A DNA stretch of 64,000 bases, taken from Streptomyces sp. NBC_00461 (GTDB lineage Bacteria; Actinomycetota; Actinomycetes; Streptomycetales; Streptomycetaceae). Below, one piece after another: positions 41,727 through 50,911 of the stretch (positions are counted from its first letter, which is position 1; each line of letters begins with the position of its first letter). Below the pieces are notes generated by a model that did no database searches, was not told the origin of the DNA, and saw only the letters and a program-made list of their open reading frames with translations. Both the position numbers and the translations under genes were made by a program. The stretch covers positions 1,550,001 through 1,614,000 of the forward strand of contig NZ_CP107902.1 in assembly GCF_036013935.1 (NCBI RefSeq), read 5' to 3'.

Positions 41727-42365
41727 TCAGTCCTCGTCGGCGAGGATCAGATACAGCTTCTTGCGGGCTTCGTTGATGACGGTCAGCGCCTTCTCGCGCT
41801 GCTCCTTGCTGCCGGTCTTCCAGACCTGGCCGAAGGCCTCCATCAGACCGAAGCCGGCCTGCCGGATCTCACCGAGCGCCTCGAAGTCGATACCGCGGGA
41901 GGCTTCCTCCCAGGGCGCGTCCGGGCCCTCGTCGGCCGCCACGCGGCCGGACTCGGTGAGGGAGAACAGTTTCTTGCCACCCTCGCTCGCGCTGGCGATC
42001 AGGCCTTCGTCCTCCAGCAGCTGGAGGGTGGGGTACACCGAACCCGGGCTGGGCTTCCACGCCCCGCCGCTGCGCTCGGCGATCTCCTGGATCATCTCGT
42101 AACCATGCATGGGCCGGTCCTTCAGCAGGGCCAGGATCGACGCTCGTACGTCGCCCCTCCGTGCCCTGCCGCGTGGTCCGCCACGCCCTCGAGGGCCCCA
42201 GGGGCCCGGACCGAAGCCGGGGCCGCCGAAACCGAAACCGGGGCCGTGACCGCCGCCCGGGCCACCCGGCCCGAAGGGGCCGAAGGCGCCACGCCGACCC
42301 TCGAAACCACCCCGGCCACGAGAGCCGGGTCCACCGTGTCCACGTTCGAATCCATGGGGACGCAT
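41727..42365 (-). CDS. PadR-family transcriptional regulator with Gly-rich N-terminus
   Basis: The 212-residue protein opens with about 60 residues of Gly/Phe/Arg-rich low complexity (GFGGPGFGPGPWGPRG), then a PadR winged helix (DVRASILALLKDRPMHGYEMIQEIAERSGGAWKPSPGSVYPTLQLLEDEG) and a C-terminal helical dimer domain. ATG 42365 has GGAG 8 nt upstream; GTG 42374 is an alternative. A perfect CGATATATCG palindrome lies 44-53 bp upstream and is a likely operator. The Gly-rich tail is common in streptomycete PadR proteins; its role is unknown. Targets are not linked. Confidence 0.9.
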   Translation of the reverse strand: MRPHGFERGHGGPGSRGRGGFEGRRGAFGPFGPGGPGGGHGPGFGFGGPGFGPGPWGPRGRGGPRGRARRGDVRASILALLKDRPMHGYEMIQEIAERSGGAWKPSPGSVYPTLQLLEDEGLIASASEGGKKLFSLTESGRVAADEGPDAPWEEASRGIDFEALGEIRQAGFGLMEAFGQVWKTGSKEQREKALTVINEARKKLYLILADED

Positions 42366-42408
42366 CGCAATCACTCCATTCCATCGTTGATCTGTCGCGA
42401 TGCGTCAA

Positions 42409-42418
42409 CGATATATCG
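42409..42418. promoter_or_regulatory. PadR-type operator palindrome
   Basis: CGATATATCG is a perfect 10-bp palindrome, AT-rich in a GC-rich genome, 44-53 bp upstream of the PadR start and typical in base composition of PadR operators. Confidence 0.55.
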
Positions 42419-42522
42419 GAATAGTTCGCATGACAAGAGTCGACTGGAAGTCGGCAGAAGGAAGGGCCCGACCCCAGGTCAGGGCCGGGCCCGCGGGCGC
42501 TCGGTGGGCGCTCATTCAGCGG

Positions 42523-44175
42523 TCAATGACCGCGGAACGCCTCTTCCAGCCACCAGGCCCCGTGGTCGCGGGTCACCTTGGCGTCGATGAGGAGAGGTGC
42601 CGAGCGTGGCCCGGCGACCCAGTCCTGGACGGCCTTGAGGTCGGCCGGCGTACGAACGGTCACCGCCTCGAATCCGTAGCCGCGGGCGACGGCGGCGATG
42701 TCCGTCTCCGGGAAGGTGACCGTGTCGAGCGGGAAGCCGTCGGGGCCGAAGTGGTGCACCTCCGCTCCGTAGGCCTCGTCGTTGTAGACGACGACCACCA
42801 TCGGCAGGCCGAGCCGGCGCACGGTGTCGAGTTCCACGGCGCTCATCAGCGCGCCGCCGTCCCCGAGGGCGGCCACGGGCAGGCGGTCCGGCTGCGCCAG
42901 GGCCGCCCCGATCGTCGTCGCGAGGCCGAGGCCGATCGACTGGAAGGCCTGGGTGAAGCAGAACCCGTCGTGGTCGGGGACCGAGAGGTAGGCGCTCGGG
43001 TAGCCCATGAAGTTGCCCGAGTCGACGCCGACGACCCGCTCGGCGGGGAGGATGTCGTCGAGCGCGATGCTGAGCGTGCGCGGATCGATCCGCTCCCGGG
43101 TGCCCTCGTCCTCGTACGGCACGTCCCGCCACCGTCCCCGCGCGGCGAGGGCTTCCGCGATGCCGGGCGTCCGGTAGCCCACGGCCTCCTCGCCGCCTGC
43201 CTCCAGCGCCCGTCGCGCGGTGCGCTCCACGTCTCCGGTGAGGCCGAGAGTGATCTCCCTGTGCGCACCGAGCGCCTCCGGGTCGTCGTCGACCTGTACG
43301 ACGGTCGCGTCGGCGCCGATCAGACTGCCGTGCCGCATGGTCCACATGTTCAGTGCGCAGCCCCAGCCCACGATCAGGTCGGCGCCCTGGATCAGTTCGG
43401 TCGCCAGGGGCGAGGCGAAGCCGCCGGAGACGTCGAGCGACCAGGGGCTGCCCTGGAACAGGCCCCGGGCGACGGCCGAGGTCGCGAGCAGTGCGCCGTG
43501 CCGGTCGGCGAGTGCGGCCAGGGCGTCACGGGCTGCAGGGGTGCGGGCGCCGCGGCCGGCCACGAAGACCGGACGTCGGGAGCGTTCCAGCGCTCGTACG
43601 AGATCCGCCACCGCGCTCTGCGACGGCTCGGCCTGCTCCGGTGCGGACTCGGGTGCGGACAGCGGTACGGCGGCCGGTGCCACGCCGGCCGGCACGTCGA
43701 GGGCCTGCACCTCCAGCGGGAGGTTGAGCAGGACCGTGCACCGTTCGTACCGGGCCCTGCGCAGGGCGGCCCTGGCCTGCTCGACCGCGTCGTGCGCTGT
43801 CGTCAGGCGCGCGGTGACGGCCCCGACGGAGTGCCCCAACACGGCTTGTTCGATGCGGAAGTTGGACCGCTGCGCGGTCGCCTCGGCGGCCAGCACGAGC
43901 AGTGGCGTACGGCTCTTGGCCGCCTCGGTGATGCCGGTCAGGGCGTTGGTCAGGCCGGGCCCCTGGTGGACGCTGAGCGCGGCGACCGAGCCGCTCGTGC
44001 GGGCGTACGCGTCGGCCATGGTCGCCGCGCCGCCCTCGTGCCGTGCGGCGACGAAGCGGGCGCCGGCCGCCACCATCGCGTTGGTCAGATGGAAGTTGCC
44101 CGAGCCGACCACGCCGAAGACGTGGTCGATCCCCGAGGCGGTCAGCGCCCGTCCGACGGCTTCGGCGACCTTCAT
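42523..44175 (-). CDS. Thiamine-diphosphate-dependent decarboxylase/synthase-like enzyme
   Basis: The 550-residue protein has the three ThDP domains of acetolactate-synthase/benzoylformate-decarboxylase enzymes: PYR domain with VVGSGNFHLTNAMVAAG and the catalytic Glu region AARHEGGAATMADAYAR, middle domain from about residue 190, and PP domain with GDGGALMSAVELDTVRRLGLPMVVVVYND. It should decarboxylate a 2-keto acid or join aldehydes. The cyclase-family gene directly upstream overlaps by ATGA, so both act in one pathway. The substrate, maybe aromatic, is unknown. Confidence 0.92.
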   Translation of the reverse strand: MKVAEAVGRALTASGIDHVFGVVGSGNFHLTNAMVAAGARFVAARHEGGAATMADAYARTSGSVAALSVHQGPGLTNALTGITEAAKSRTPLLVLAAEATAQRSNFRIEQAVLGHSVGAVTARLTTAHDAVEQARAALRRARYERCTVLLNLPLEVQALDVPAGVAPAAVPLSAPESAPEQAEPSQSAVADLVRALERSRRPVFVAGRGARTPAARDALAALADRHGALLATSAVARGLFQGSPWSLDVSGGFASPLATELIQGADLIVGWGCALNMWTMRHGSLIGADATVVQVDDDPEALGAHREITLGLTGDVERTARRALEAGGEEAVGYRTPGIAEALAARGRWRDVPYEDEGTRERIDPRTLSIALDDILPAERVVGVDSGNFMGYPSAYLSVPDHDGFCFTQAFQSIGLGLATTIGAALAQPDRLPVAALGDGGALMSAVELDTVRRLGLPMVVVVYNDEAYGAEVHHFGPDGFPLDTVTFPETDIAAVARGYGFEAVTVRTPADLKAVQDWVAGPRSAPLLIDAKVTRDHGAWWLEEAFRGH

Positions 44176-44957
44176 GACCGCTCCACCAGAGCGAGCACGC
44201 GCGCGGGTGCACCGGATCCCGAGACGATGGGCAGCGGAGCGGCGATGACAAGGGCGCCGGTCGGGGGCAGTGCCGCCAGGTTCTGCAGCTGGGTCAGCCC
44301 GTACTTGTCGGCGCCCAGAAGGTAGGAGTGGCAGGGGAACGGGGGCTCGAAGGAGTGCGCACGGCCCGCGTCCGTGCCGACCGTCTCCGTGCCGAAGCCG
44401 AGCACCGGCGACTCCTCGGCCACCCAGCGCGCGCACTCCGGTGACAGGCCGGGCGTGTGCGGACCGTTCTCGTCGGCGTTGAGGAACGCCTCCTGTGACG
44501 CGGAGCGGGCGTCCCAGCCGGTGCGCAGCAGCAGCCAGCCGCCGTCGGGCAGGGGCCCGTTGTCGGCCTCCCAGGTCTTGATGTGGTCCACCTCGACCAG
44601 GAAGTCGGGATCCTTCGCGGCCTGCGCGGAGAAGTCCAGCACGGCCGCCGGGGCGATCAGCCGGCCCGCCGGCACCGACGCCACGTCGGAGAGGTCTTTT
44701 CCGGTGACCCAGTGGACGGGTGCGTCGAAGTGGGTGCCGGTGTGCTCACCGCTGCGGAAGTTGTTCCAGTACCAGGCCGGGCCCCGGTCGTCGTAGCGGC
44801 TGATCTCCTCCAGTTCGAAGACCTGGGTCTGGCCGAACTGGGGCGGCAGCTGGATCACGGGGGTGGACGACGACAGCGGCGACGTGAGGTCGACGACCTC
44901 GATCGAACCACTCCGCAGCCCGGACAGCAGAGCGGCGAGCACGGACGGCTGGGACAT
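44172..44957 (-). CDS. Cyclase-family metal-dependent hydrolase (kynurenine formamidase/isatin hydrolase fold)
   Basis: The 261-residue protein has the metal-binding motif HTGTHFDAPVHW around residues 71-82, typical of cyclases, kynurenine formamidase and isatin hydrolase, plus DLTSPLSSSTPVIQLPPQ at the start. These enzymes open or close amide or lactam rings with Mn or Zn. AGGAGG lies 5 nt before ATG 44957. It is the first gene of a two-gene operon with the ThDP enzyme, joined by ATGA. A pathway that hydrolyses an amide and then decarboxylates the keto acid is plausible but unproven. Confidence 0.9.
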   Translation of the reverse strand: MSQPSVLAALLSGLRSGSIEVVDLTSPLSSSTPVIQLPPQFGQTQVFELEEISRYDDRGPAWYWNNFRSGEHTGTHFDAPVHWVTGKDLSDVASVPAGRLIAPAAVLDFSAQAAKDPDFLVEVDHIKTWEADNGPLPDGGWLLLRTGWDARSASQEAFLNADENGPHTPGLSPECARWVAEESPVLGFGTETVGTDAGRAHSFEPPFPCHSYLLGADKYGLTQLQNLAALPPTGALVIAAPLPIVSGSGAPARVLALVERS

Positions 44958-45207
44958 GACGGCCTCCTGGCGGAGTTGGACTGTCAACGCCTGCGTGTAC
45001 AGGGTGTCAGCCGACGGCCGGTTCTCCGAGCCCTGTGGCCCGGTCGGACGTGGGAGACGGGCCGTGCGGCGTCTCCTGCGCGTGAGGCTCCCCGCGACGG
45101 TCCCCATCTGTTCGCGCGGGGGGGCGTGAGCCGTCCCGCGCGAACGGCACGCTGAAATCGGTCCAGCTTGCCGGAATTGGCCTTGGCCGACGGGCCGCGG
45201 CAGCGCC

Positions 45208-45213
45208 TAGCGT
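45208..45213 (+). promoter_or_regulatory. -10 element (TAGCGT) of the phzF-like gene
   Basis: TAGCGT lies 6 nt before ATG 45220 with no ribosome site, which points to a leaderless mRNA. Confidence 0.5.
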
Positions 45214-45219
45214 CAGAGC

Positions 45220-46029
45220 ATGCGCATTCGAATCGTCGACGCCTTCACCGACCGTCCCTTCGGCGGCAACCCCGCCGGTGTCCTGCTCCTCGACGCCTTC
45301 CCGGACGACGAGCGGCTGCAGAAGATCGCCCTGGAGGTCAACCACGCGGAGACCGCTTTCGCGCACCGGCTGCCGGAGGGCGGGGAGGCCGACTGGGCGC
45401 TGCGCTGGTTCACGCCGGCCACCGAGGTCAACATGTGCGGCCACGCGACGCTCGCCACCGCCCACGTCCTGCACACCACCGGCGCCCACGAGGGCACGGT
45501 GCGCTTCGCCACCCGCAGCGGTGTTCTCGCCGCGACGCCCCAGGAGGACGGCTCGATCACCCTGGACTTCCCGACGGCACCGCTCACGCAGGTCCCGGTC
45601 CCGGCGGGGGTCGCCGAGGCGCTGGGCGCCGAGCCGCGTGCCGCCTTCGACACCGGCCCGAACGTCGGCGACCTGGTCCTGGAGCTCACCGCCGAGAAGA
45701 CGGTCCACGCCCTCACCCCCGACTTCAGGGCGCTCGCCGCCTACGCCGAGCGCGGCATCATCGCCACCGCCCGCGCCGAGGACCCGTCCCAGGGCTACGA
45801 CTTCGTCTCCCGCTGTTTCTTCCCGAACGTCGGCATCGACGAGGACCCGGTCACCGGCAGCGCCCACACCGCCCTCGCCCCGTTCTGGTCCGAGCGCCTG
45901 GGTCGCCCCGGCCTCACCGGACTGCAGGCCTCGTCCCGTTCTGGCTACGTCCGCACCGAGCTGCGCGGCGACCGCACGCTGCTGAGCGGACGCGCGGTCA
46001 CCGTCATCGACGGCGAGCTGCTGGCGTAG
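45220..46029 (+). CDS. PhzF-family isomerase-like protein
   Basis: The 269-residue protein has the PhzF signature: RIVDAFTDRPFGGNPAGVLLL at the start, NHAETAFAHRL with the catalytic Glu, WFTPATEVNMCGHATLA, and GIDEDPVTGSAHTALAPF near the end. PhzF isomerises a phenazine precursor; most homologues outside phenazine clusters have unknown substrates, and no phz cluster exists here. The length is standard. It is convergent with the CPBP gene, 7 bp between them. Confidence 0.92.
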   Translation: MRIRIVDAFTDRPFGGNPAGVLLLDAFPDDERLQKIALEVNHAETAFAHRLPEGGEADWALRWFTPATEVNMCGHATLATAHVLHTTGAHEGTVRFATRSGVLAATPQEDGSITLDFPTAPLTQVPVPAGVAEALGAEPRAAFDTGPNVGDLVLELTAEKTVHALTPDFRALAAYAERGIIATARAEDPSQGYDFVSRCFFPNVGIDEDPVTGSAHTALAPFWSERLGRPGLTGLQASSRSGYVRTELRGDRTLLSGRAVTVIDGELLA

Positions 46030-46036
46030 CCGCGCC

Positions 46037-46837
46037 TCACGCCGTGGGCAGCCAGCCCACCTTGCCGGCCAGCAGCGCGTATCCCACGAACGCCCCGATG
46101 TCGAGCAGGGAATGCGCCACCACCAGGGGACCCACCCGGCCCCACCTGCGGTACAGGTAGACGAACACCACGCCCATCGCCATGTTGCCGACGAAGCCGC
46201 CGATGCCCTGGTAGAGGTGATACGAGCCGCGGAGTACGGAACTGGCCACCAGGGCGGTGCCGGGTGTCCAGCCCAACTGCCCCAGCCGGCGCAGCAGATA
46301 GCCGACGACGATGACCTCTTCGAGGATCGCGTTCTGCATCGCCGACAGGATCAGCACCGGGTACTTCCACCACACGTCGGGCAGCGCCTCCGGCACCACC
46401 GTGAGGTTGAAGCCCAGCCCGCGTGCGGCCAGGTAGAAGGCGATTCCGGTGCTGCCGATCACCGCCGCGATCGCCGCGCCGCGACCGAGATCCGGCCACG
46501 GCCGGGTGCGGTCGAAGCCGATGGTGCGCAGGCTTTCGCCCTCGCGCAGCAGGAAGTGCGCGACGAGCGCGACCGGCACCAGAGCCGTGGCGATCCCGAA
46601 GAGCTGCCAGGCGAGATCGAGCCAGGGGCGGCCCGGCGCGGCCGAGGCGTTGAGAGTGGCCGCCTGGTCCTTGAGACCGCCTGGTTTCGTGACCGATCCG
46701 ACAAAGCTGATCAGGGCGGACAACCCACTCGCACCGAGTGAAAGCCCCAGAACGAGCAGTGTCTCGTCACGGAGAATCCGCCGCGAAGGACGTTCCGGCG
46801 GAAAGGAATCCGCCGCCGGGCCCGCCTCTGCCTGCAC
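46037..46837 (-). CDS. CPBP-family intramembrane protease
   Basis: The 266-residue membrane protein has about seven TM segments. It bears the CPBP (Abi/CAAX) motifs ILEEVIVVGYLLRRL (EExxxR-like), VLRGSYHLYQG (FxxxH-like) and HSLLDIG. Such proteases cleave prenylated or signal peptides or serve in bacteriocin self-immunity. No bacteriocin gene is adjacent. GTG 46837 has GGAGG 5 nt upstream. The gene is single. Confidence 0.9.
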   Translation of the reverse strand: MQAEAGPAADSFPPERPSRRILRDETLLVLGLSLGASGLSALISFVGSVTKPGGLKDQAATLNASAAPGRPWLDLAWQLFGIATALVPVALVAHFLLREGESLRTIGFDRTRPWPDLGRGAAIAAVIGSTGIAFYLAARGLGFNLTVVPEALPDVWWKYPVLILSAMQNAILEEVIVVGYLLRRLGQLGWTPGTALVASSVLRGSYHLYQGIGGFVGNMAMGVVFVYLYRRWGRVGPLVVAHSLLDIGAFVGYALLAGKVGWLPTA

Positions 46838-47023
46838 ACCTGCCTCCAGTTGAGTAATCCAGCCTCATCCCCACCGCCGCCCCGCTACTGTCTCGAAAGA
46901 AGTTACGAAAATCGTGCGCTTGGCCGTCAGGGGGACGGACGCCGTACGGGGCGTACCTCCCCTTTCTGCATGCCATACGGCCGCGTCGCGGCACGAGGTT
47001 CAACAGGGAGGGGCACCACCGTC

Positions 47024-48787
47024 ATGGGACGTCACAGCTTGCCCGATCAGTATGGGGCGGGCCGCAGCGACCCCCGTCCACGCGCGCGCCGCCGCACCGT
47101 GGCCATCGCGACGGTGCTCGTCCTCACCGTCGCCGGCGGCACGGCGGGCGCGGTCAGGGGCGGGCTGCTCTCGTTCGGTTCCTCGTGCCGGGACGATCCG
47201 GTACGTCTCGACCTCGCCGCCGCGCCGGACATCGCCCCCGCGCTCACGGCCGCGGCGAAGCGGGCCCAGGACGACAACATCACCTCGGACGGCCACTGCG
47301 TCGCGCTCAAGGTGACCGCACGCGCCGCCTACAAGGTCGCGGACACGCTGGCCGCGGGCAGGAAGACCGACGCCCAGTTGTGGGTGCCGGACTCGGACAT
47401 GTGGATCGACCGGATCACGGCGGGCAACAGCGCGGTCGAGGTGACTCCGGCGGGTGACATCGCCTCGACGCCCATCGGCGTGGCGATGGTGCCGACGGCC
47501 GCGAAGTCCCTGGGGTGGCCGCAGAAGACGTACAGCTGGATCGAGCTGGCCGGTGCGACCCTGCGGGACGACGCGCTCAAACTCGGCGCGGCCGACCCCG
47601 CGCGCAGCGCCACCGGGCTGCTCGCCCTGACCAAGCTCAGCGCGGCCGCCGCCGGGCTCAAGGGCGGCGGCACCCAGGCCGTGGCCATGATGAAGACGCT
47701 GTCGCAGCGCATCTCGGACAGTGACAGCCAGGTCGTGGACACGCTGCCCCGCGACTCCTCGGGCACCGAGTTGGGCAACCCGAAGCGGAACCAGGCGCTG
47801 GTGCTGTCCGAGCAGGCGGCCTACACGTACAACTCCTCGGCCGACAGTGGCGGCAGCGTGGACATGTTCTATCCGAAGGACGGCTCGCCGGAGCTGGACT
47901 ACCCGTACGCGCTGGTCGGCCGGCTGACCACGGACCAGAGCCGGGCCGCGCTGCGGTTCATGAACTACCTGGGGCAGCCGGAGCAGGCGCGGCTGCTGCA
48001 GAAGTACGGTTTCCGCACCTCCGACGAGGGGGCGCCGGCGGCCGTGGTCGCGAAGGCCGGCGGCGCCGGCCCGCAGCCGTACGCCGAGCCCGCCCTCCAG
48101 CCGGCTCCGGACGCGGCGGTCCAGGAGACCCTGGGCACGTGGACGATCACGGTGCAGAGCGCCCGGCTCACCACGGTCGTGGACGCCTCCTCATCGATGT
48201 CCCAGGAGGTGCCGGGGACCGGCCAGTCGCGCATGGACGTCACCAAGGGGTCCCTGCTGCGGGCCCTCGCCACGTTCACGCCCGAGGACGAGATCGGTCT
48301 GTGGGAGTTCTCCACGAAGCTGGACGGCGACAAGGACTACCGCGTCCTCGTGCCGACCGAGCGGCTCGGGGACCGGAAGGGCAGCGGCACCCAGCGCGAC
48401 CGGCTCTCGGCGGCGTTCAGCGCCCTGAAGCCGGTCCCGGACGGGGCCACCGGCCTCTACGACAGCACGCTCGCCGCGTACCGGGCGGCGACCTCGTCCT
48501 ACGCCGAGGGGAAGTTCAACGCGCTGGTCGTCCTGACCGACGGAGTCAACCAGGACCCGGGCAGCATCTCCCGCGACAGGCTCGTCGCCGAGCTGCAGAA
48601 ACTCACCGACCCGGAGCGTCCGGTGCCGCTCATCATGATCGCCGTGGGCCCGGACGCCGACCGGGACGAGGCCGAGGAGCTGGCCAGGGCGACCGGCGGT
48701 TCGGGCCAGTCGGTCAGCGACCCCTCACAGATCCAGTCGGTGATCCTGAAGGCGATCGTGGCGGCCGCGGCGCAGGGAGACGACTAG
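47024..48787 (+). CDS. Secreted/membrane solute-binding-like protein with VWA domain
   Basis: The 587-residue protein has a Sec signal or anchor (RRTVAIATVLVLTVAGGTAGAV), a long extracellular-binding-protein-like region (residues about 50-380; DAQLWVPDSDMWIDRI, AYTYNSSADSGGSVDMFYPKDGSPELDYPYALV) and a C-terminal von Willebrand factor A domain with the MIDAS motif VDASSSM and the later TDGVN. VWA domains bind ligands through a metal ion. It probably acts in the envelope; the partner is unknown. ATG 47024 has GGAGG about 12 nt upstream. It stands alone. Confidence 0.9.
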   Translation: MGRHSLPDQYGAGRSDPRPRARRRTVAIATVLVLTVAGGTAGAVRGGLLSFGSSCRDDPVRLDLAAAPDIAPALTAAAKRAQDDNITSDGHCVALKVTARAAYKVADTLAAGRKTDAQLWVPDSDMWIDRITAGNSAVEVTPAGDIASTPIGVAMVPTAAKSLGWPQKTYSWIELAGATLRDDALKLGAADPARSATGLLALTKLSAAAAGLKGGGTQAVAMMKTLSQRISDSDSQVVDTLPRDSSGTELGNPKRNQALVLSEQAAYTYNSSADSGGSVDMFYPKDGSPELDYPYALVGRLTTDQSRAALRFMNYLGQPEQARLLQKYGFRTSDEGAPAAVVAKAGGAGPQPYAEPALQPAPDAAVQETLGTWTITVQSARLTTVVDASSSMSQEVPGTGQSRMDVTKGSLLRALATFTPEDEIGLWEFSTKLDGDKDYRVLVPTERLGDRKGSGTQRDRLSAAFSALKPVPDGATGLYDSTLAAYRAATSSYAEGKFNALVVLTDGVNQDPGSISRDRLVAELQKLTDPERPVPLIMIAVGPDADRDEAEELARATGGSGQSVSDPSQIQSVILKAIVAAAAQGDD

Positions 48788-48830
48788 TCCGGCTGGTTCT
48801 ACTGGTTCTGCTGGTTCTGCCGTGCGCCGC

Positions 48831-50348
48831 TCAGCCCAGCGGTACGGGTTCCGGCAGGCCCACCGGCCAGGTGTGCACCGGCTCCCCGATGCGCATCAGC
48901 TCGGCGTACCGCCGAGTCATGGCCGCCAGTGCGGCATCCCGCGAGTGGCCCGCCTCCAGGGCCCGGTGGAAGGTCGCCGCCTGCCAGGACGCGCCGTTGA
49001 CCCGGCGCCGGCAGCGCTCGTCGATGACACCGAGGTACAGATCCCGGTCGGCGGGTTCGACCCCCCACGCGTCCAGGCCCGCCTCGGCGAGCGGCAGGAG
49101 TTCGTCGCGTACGAGGCTCACCGCGTCGACCTGTGTGATGCCGCCGTACCGTCCGCGCCGCGGCCACTGAAGGCGGGCGTCGATGCCGTGTTTGCACGCG
49201 GCGTCGAAGTTGGCGGCGGCCGCCTCGAAGGGGAGCCGGGTCCACACGGGCCGCGGCTCCTCGGCGAGGGCGCGGACGAGGCCGTAGTAGAACGCCGCGT
49301 TGGCGACGACGTCGGTGACGGTGGGCCCGGCGGGCAGGACGCGGTTCTCGACCCGCAGGTGCGGGACGCCGTCGGCGATGCCGTAGACGGGGCGGTTCCA
49401 GCGGTACACCGTGCCGTTGTGCAGGACGAGTTCGGCGAGCGTCGGGATGCCGCCCGCGTCGAGGACCTCAAGGGGGTCCTCCTCGTCGCAGATCGGCAGC
49501 AGCGCCGGGTAGTAGCGCAGGTTCTCCTCGAAGAGGTCGTACGCCGAGGAGATCCATCGCTCCCCGAACCAGGTACGCGGACGCACACCTTGGGCCTGCA
49601 GCTCCGGCGGGCGGGTGTCCGTGGACTGCTGGAAGAGCGGCGGCCTGGACTCGCGCCACAGCTCACGGCCGAACAGGAAGGGCGAGTTGGCGCCGACGGC
49701 GATCTGGGCGGCGGCGACGGCCTGGGCGGCGTTCCACACGTCGGCGAAGCGGCCCGGGGTGACCTGGAGGTGCAGTTGCACGGAGGTGCAGGCGGCTTCG
49801 GGCGCGATGGACTTCGAGGTGCAGGTGAGGTGCTCCACGCCGTCGATGTCGAGGGCGAAGTCCTCGCCGCGGGCGGCCACGATCTGTTCGTTGAGCAGTG
49901 CGTAGCGGTCGACGTCGGAGAGGTTGGAGGAGACCAGGTCGTCCCGGTCGAGAGTCGGCAGAATGCCGATCATCACGATTCCCGCATCCACCTCGCCCGC
50001 TTTTCTGTGGGCATATGCCAGCGACGTCCGGAGTTCCTCCGCGAGACGGTCGAATACGCGCCCGCCCAAAGGATGTGGGGCTATGTTGACTTCCAGATTG
50101 AACATGGCGAGTTCTGTTTGGAAATCACGGCTCGCGATCCGCTCAAGGACCTGCGCATTGAGCATTTTCGGCATGCCGTCGCGGCCGGCCAGATTCAGTT
50201 CGATCTCCAACCCCATGAGGTTCTTGGGGCGATCGAACCGCTTCTGGTCCAGCAGCCGCTCCAGTCCCGACAGGCACCGCCGGAGCTTGTCGCGATAGTG
50301 CTGCCGATCGGACAGGTCGAACCGCCCTGCCACGACCTTCTCCCCCAT
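48831..50348 (-). CDS. Glutamate--cysteine ligase, GCS2 type
   Basis: The 505-residue enzyme shows the GCS2 active-site pattern LMGLEIELNLAGRDGMPKMLN near residue 44, FNLEVNIAPHPLGG near 83 and the later RVENRVLPAGPTVTDVVANAAF. It would join glutamate to cysteine or another amine with ATP. Actinobacteria use mycothiol, and EgtA of ergothioneine synthesis is a related glutamate-cysteine ligase; without egtB-E beside it, I cannot say whether this is EgtA or a different carboxylate-amine ligase. ATG 50348 follows GGAGGGA. It is divergent from a short ORF. Confidence 0.88.
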   Translation of the reverse strand: MGEKVVAGRFDLSDRQHYRDKLRRCLSGLERLLDQKRFDRPKNLMGLEIELNLAGRDGMPKMLNAQVLERIASRDFQTELAMFNLEVNIAPHPLGGRVFDRLAEELRTSLAYAHRKAGEVDAGIVMIGILPTLDRDDLVSSNLSDVDRYALLNEQIVAARGEDFALDIDGVEHLTCTSKSIAPEAACTSVQLHLQVTPGRFADVWNAAQAVAAAQIAVGANSPFLFGRELWRESRPPLFQQSTDTRPPELQAQGVRPRTWFGERWISSAYDLFEENLRYYPALLPICDEEDPLEVLDAGGIPTLAELVLHNGTVYRWNRPVYGIADGVPHLRVENRVLPAGPTVTDVVANAAFYYGLVRALAEEPRPVWTRLPFEAAAANFDAACKHGIDARLQWPRRGRYGGITQVDAVSLVRDELLPLAEAGLDAWGVEPADRDLYLGVIDERCRRRVNGASWQAATFHRALEAGHSRDAALAAMTRRYAELMRIGEPVHTWPVGLPEPVPLG

Positions 50349-50911
50349 CGAAGTGTCCCTCCTAGGATCACCGGCCCCACCGGGCCTGCCCGGCGGATCG
50401 TCCGCCGGTCTCGGGTCACGTGGGATGATGCCCAGCCGCGGCGATCAATAACGTCCCCACGCGGGCCCGCCGCCCGCTACTCTGACGAAAGTGACCGGCG
50501 GCACATTCGCCAGGCATGGACACATCGCAGTTTCCGGCCGTCGACGCACTAGTGAAAAACGCCGACGAGAATTGGCCGACCGCTCCCGGGGCATTCCCCG
50601 AGGTCACCGACGTGAGCTCGGACCAGAATCGGGACGATTCCCACGTATCGCTGACTGTATACACCCTTGCCGAGTGCACCGGAAACGGATAGCCGAAACA
50701 CCGTCTGAACACACGTCGTATAAACTCCGCGAACAAGACAGAGGGTTGGCGCCCGCGGTCATGGAACCTGCCGTCGAGGTGACGTGCGGTAGGCCTCACC
50801 CACACTCCTCGTTCCCCGGCCCGGCCCCCGCCCCTCTGGCTCCGTGAGCAGACAGCGCCGTCCGCCCCCGCCCTCGCGCCACCGTGCCTGTCGAATGAGA
50901 GGCGACCCACC
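50349..50911. other. 563-bp intergenic region
   Basis: This gap between the GCS2-type gene and the gene at 50912 is less GC-rich than its surroundings, mainly 50540-50750. It holds one short supported frame (50516-50692) and the ribosome site GAGAGG before 50912. I see no hairpin, tRNA or repeat in it. Confidence 0.6.
50516..50692 (+). CDS. Possible 58-residue acidic peptide gene
   Basis: ATG to TAG gives MDTSQFPAVDALVKNADENW as its start and VSLTVYTLAECTGNG at its end, rich in Asp and Asn with one Cys near the C-terminus. Third-position GC is about 70 per cent, above chance for a lower-GC stretch but below the local genes. There is no strong ribosome site (CCAGGC only). It lies divergent from the ligase gene. 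The size and Ser/Thr/Cys-containing tail would fit a modified peptide precursor, but no modifying enzyme is adjacent. It may be non-coding. Confidence 0.3.
   Translation: MDTSQFPAVDALVKNADENWPTAPGAFPEVTDVSSDQNRDDSHVSLTVYTLAECTGNG

Noticed and set aside
45220..46029. Phenazine cluster suggested by the PhzF-like gene
   Set aside because: None of phzA-E or phzG is nearby; lone PhzF-like genes are common in actinobacteria.
48831..50348. EgtA of an ergothioneine cluster
   Set aside because: No egtB, egtC, egtD or egtE gene is adjacent; only the GCS2 family is claimed.
50491..50847. 118-codon frame from GTG 50491
   Set aside because: Its composition (Arg/Pro/His) and missing ribosome site are those of a shadow; the 58-codon frame in another register has better codon usage.
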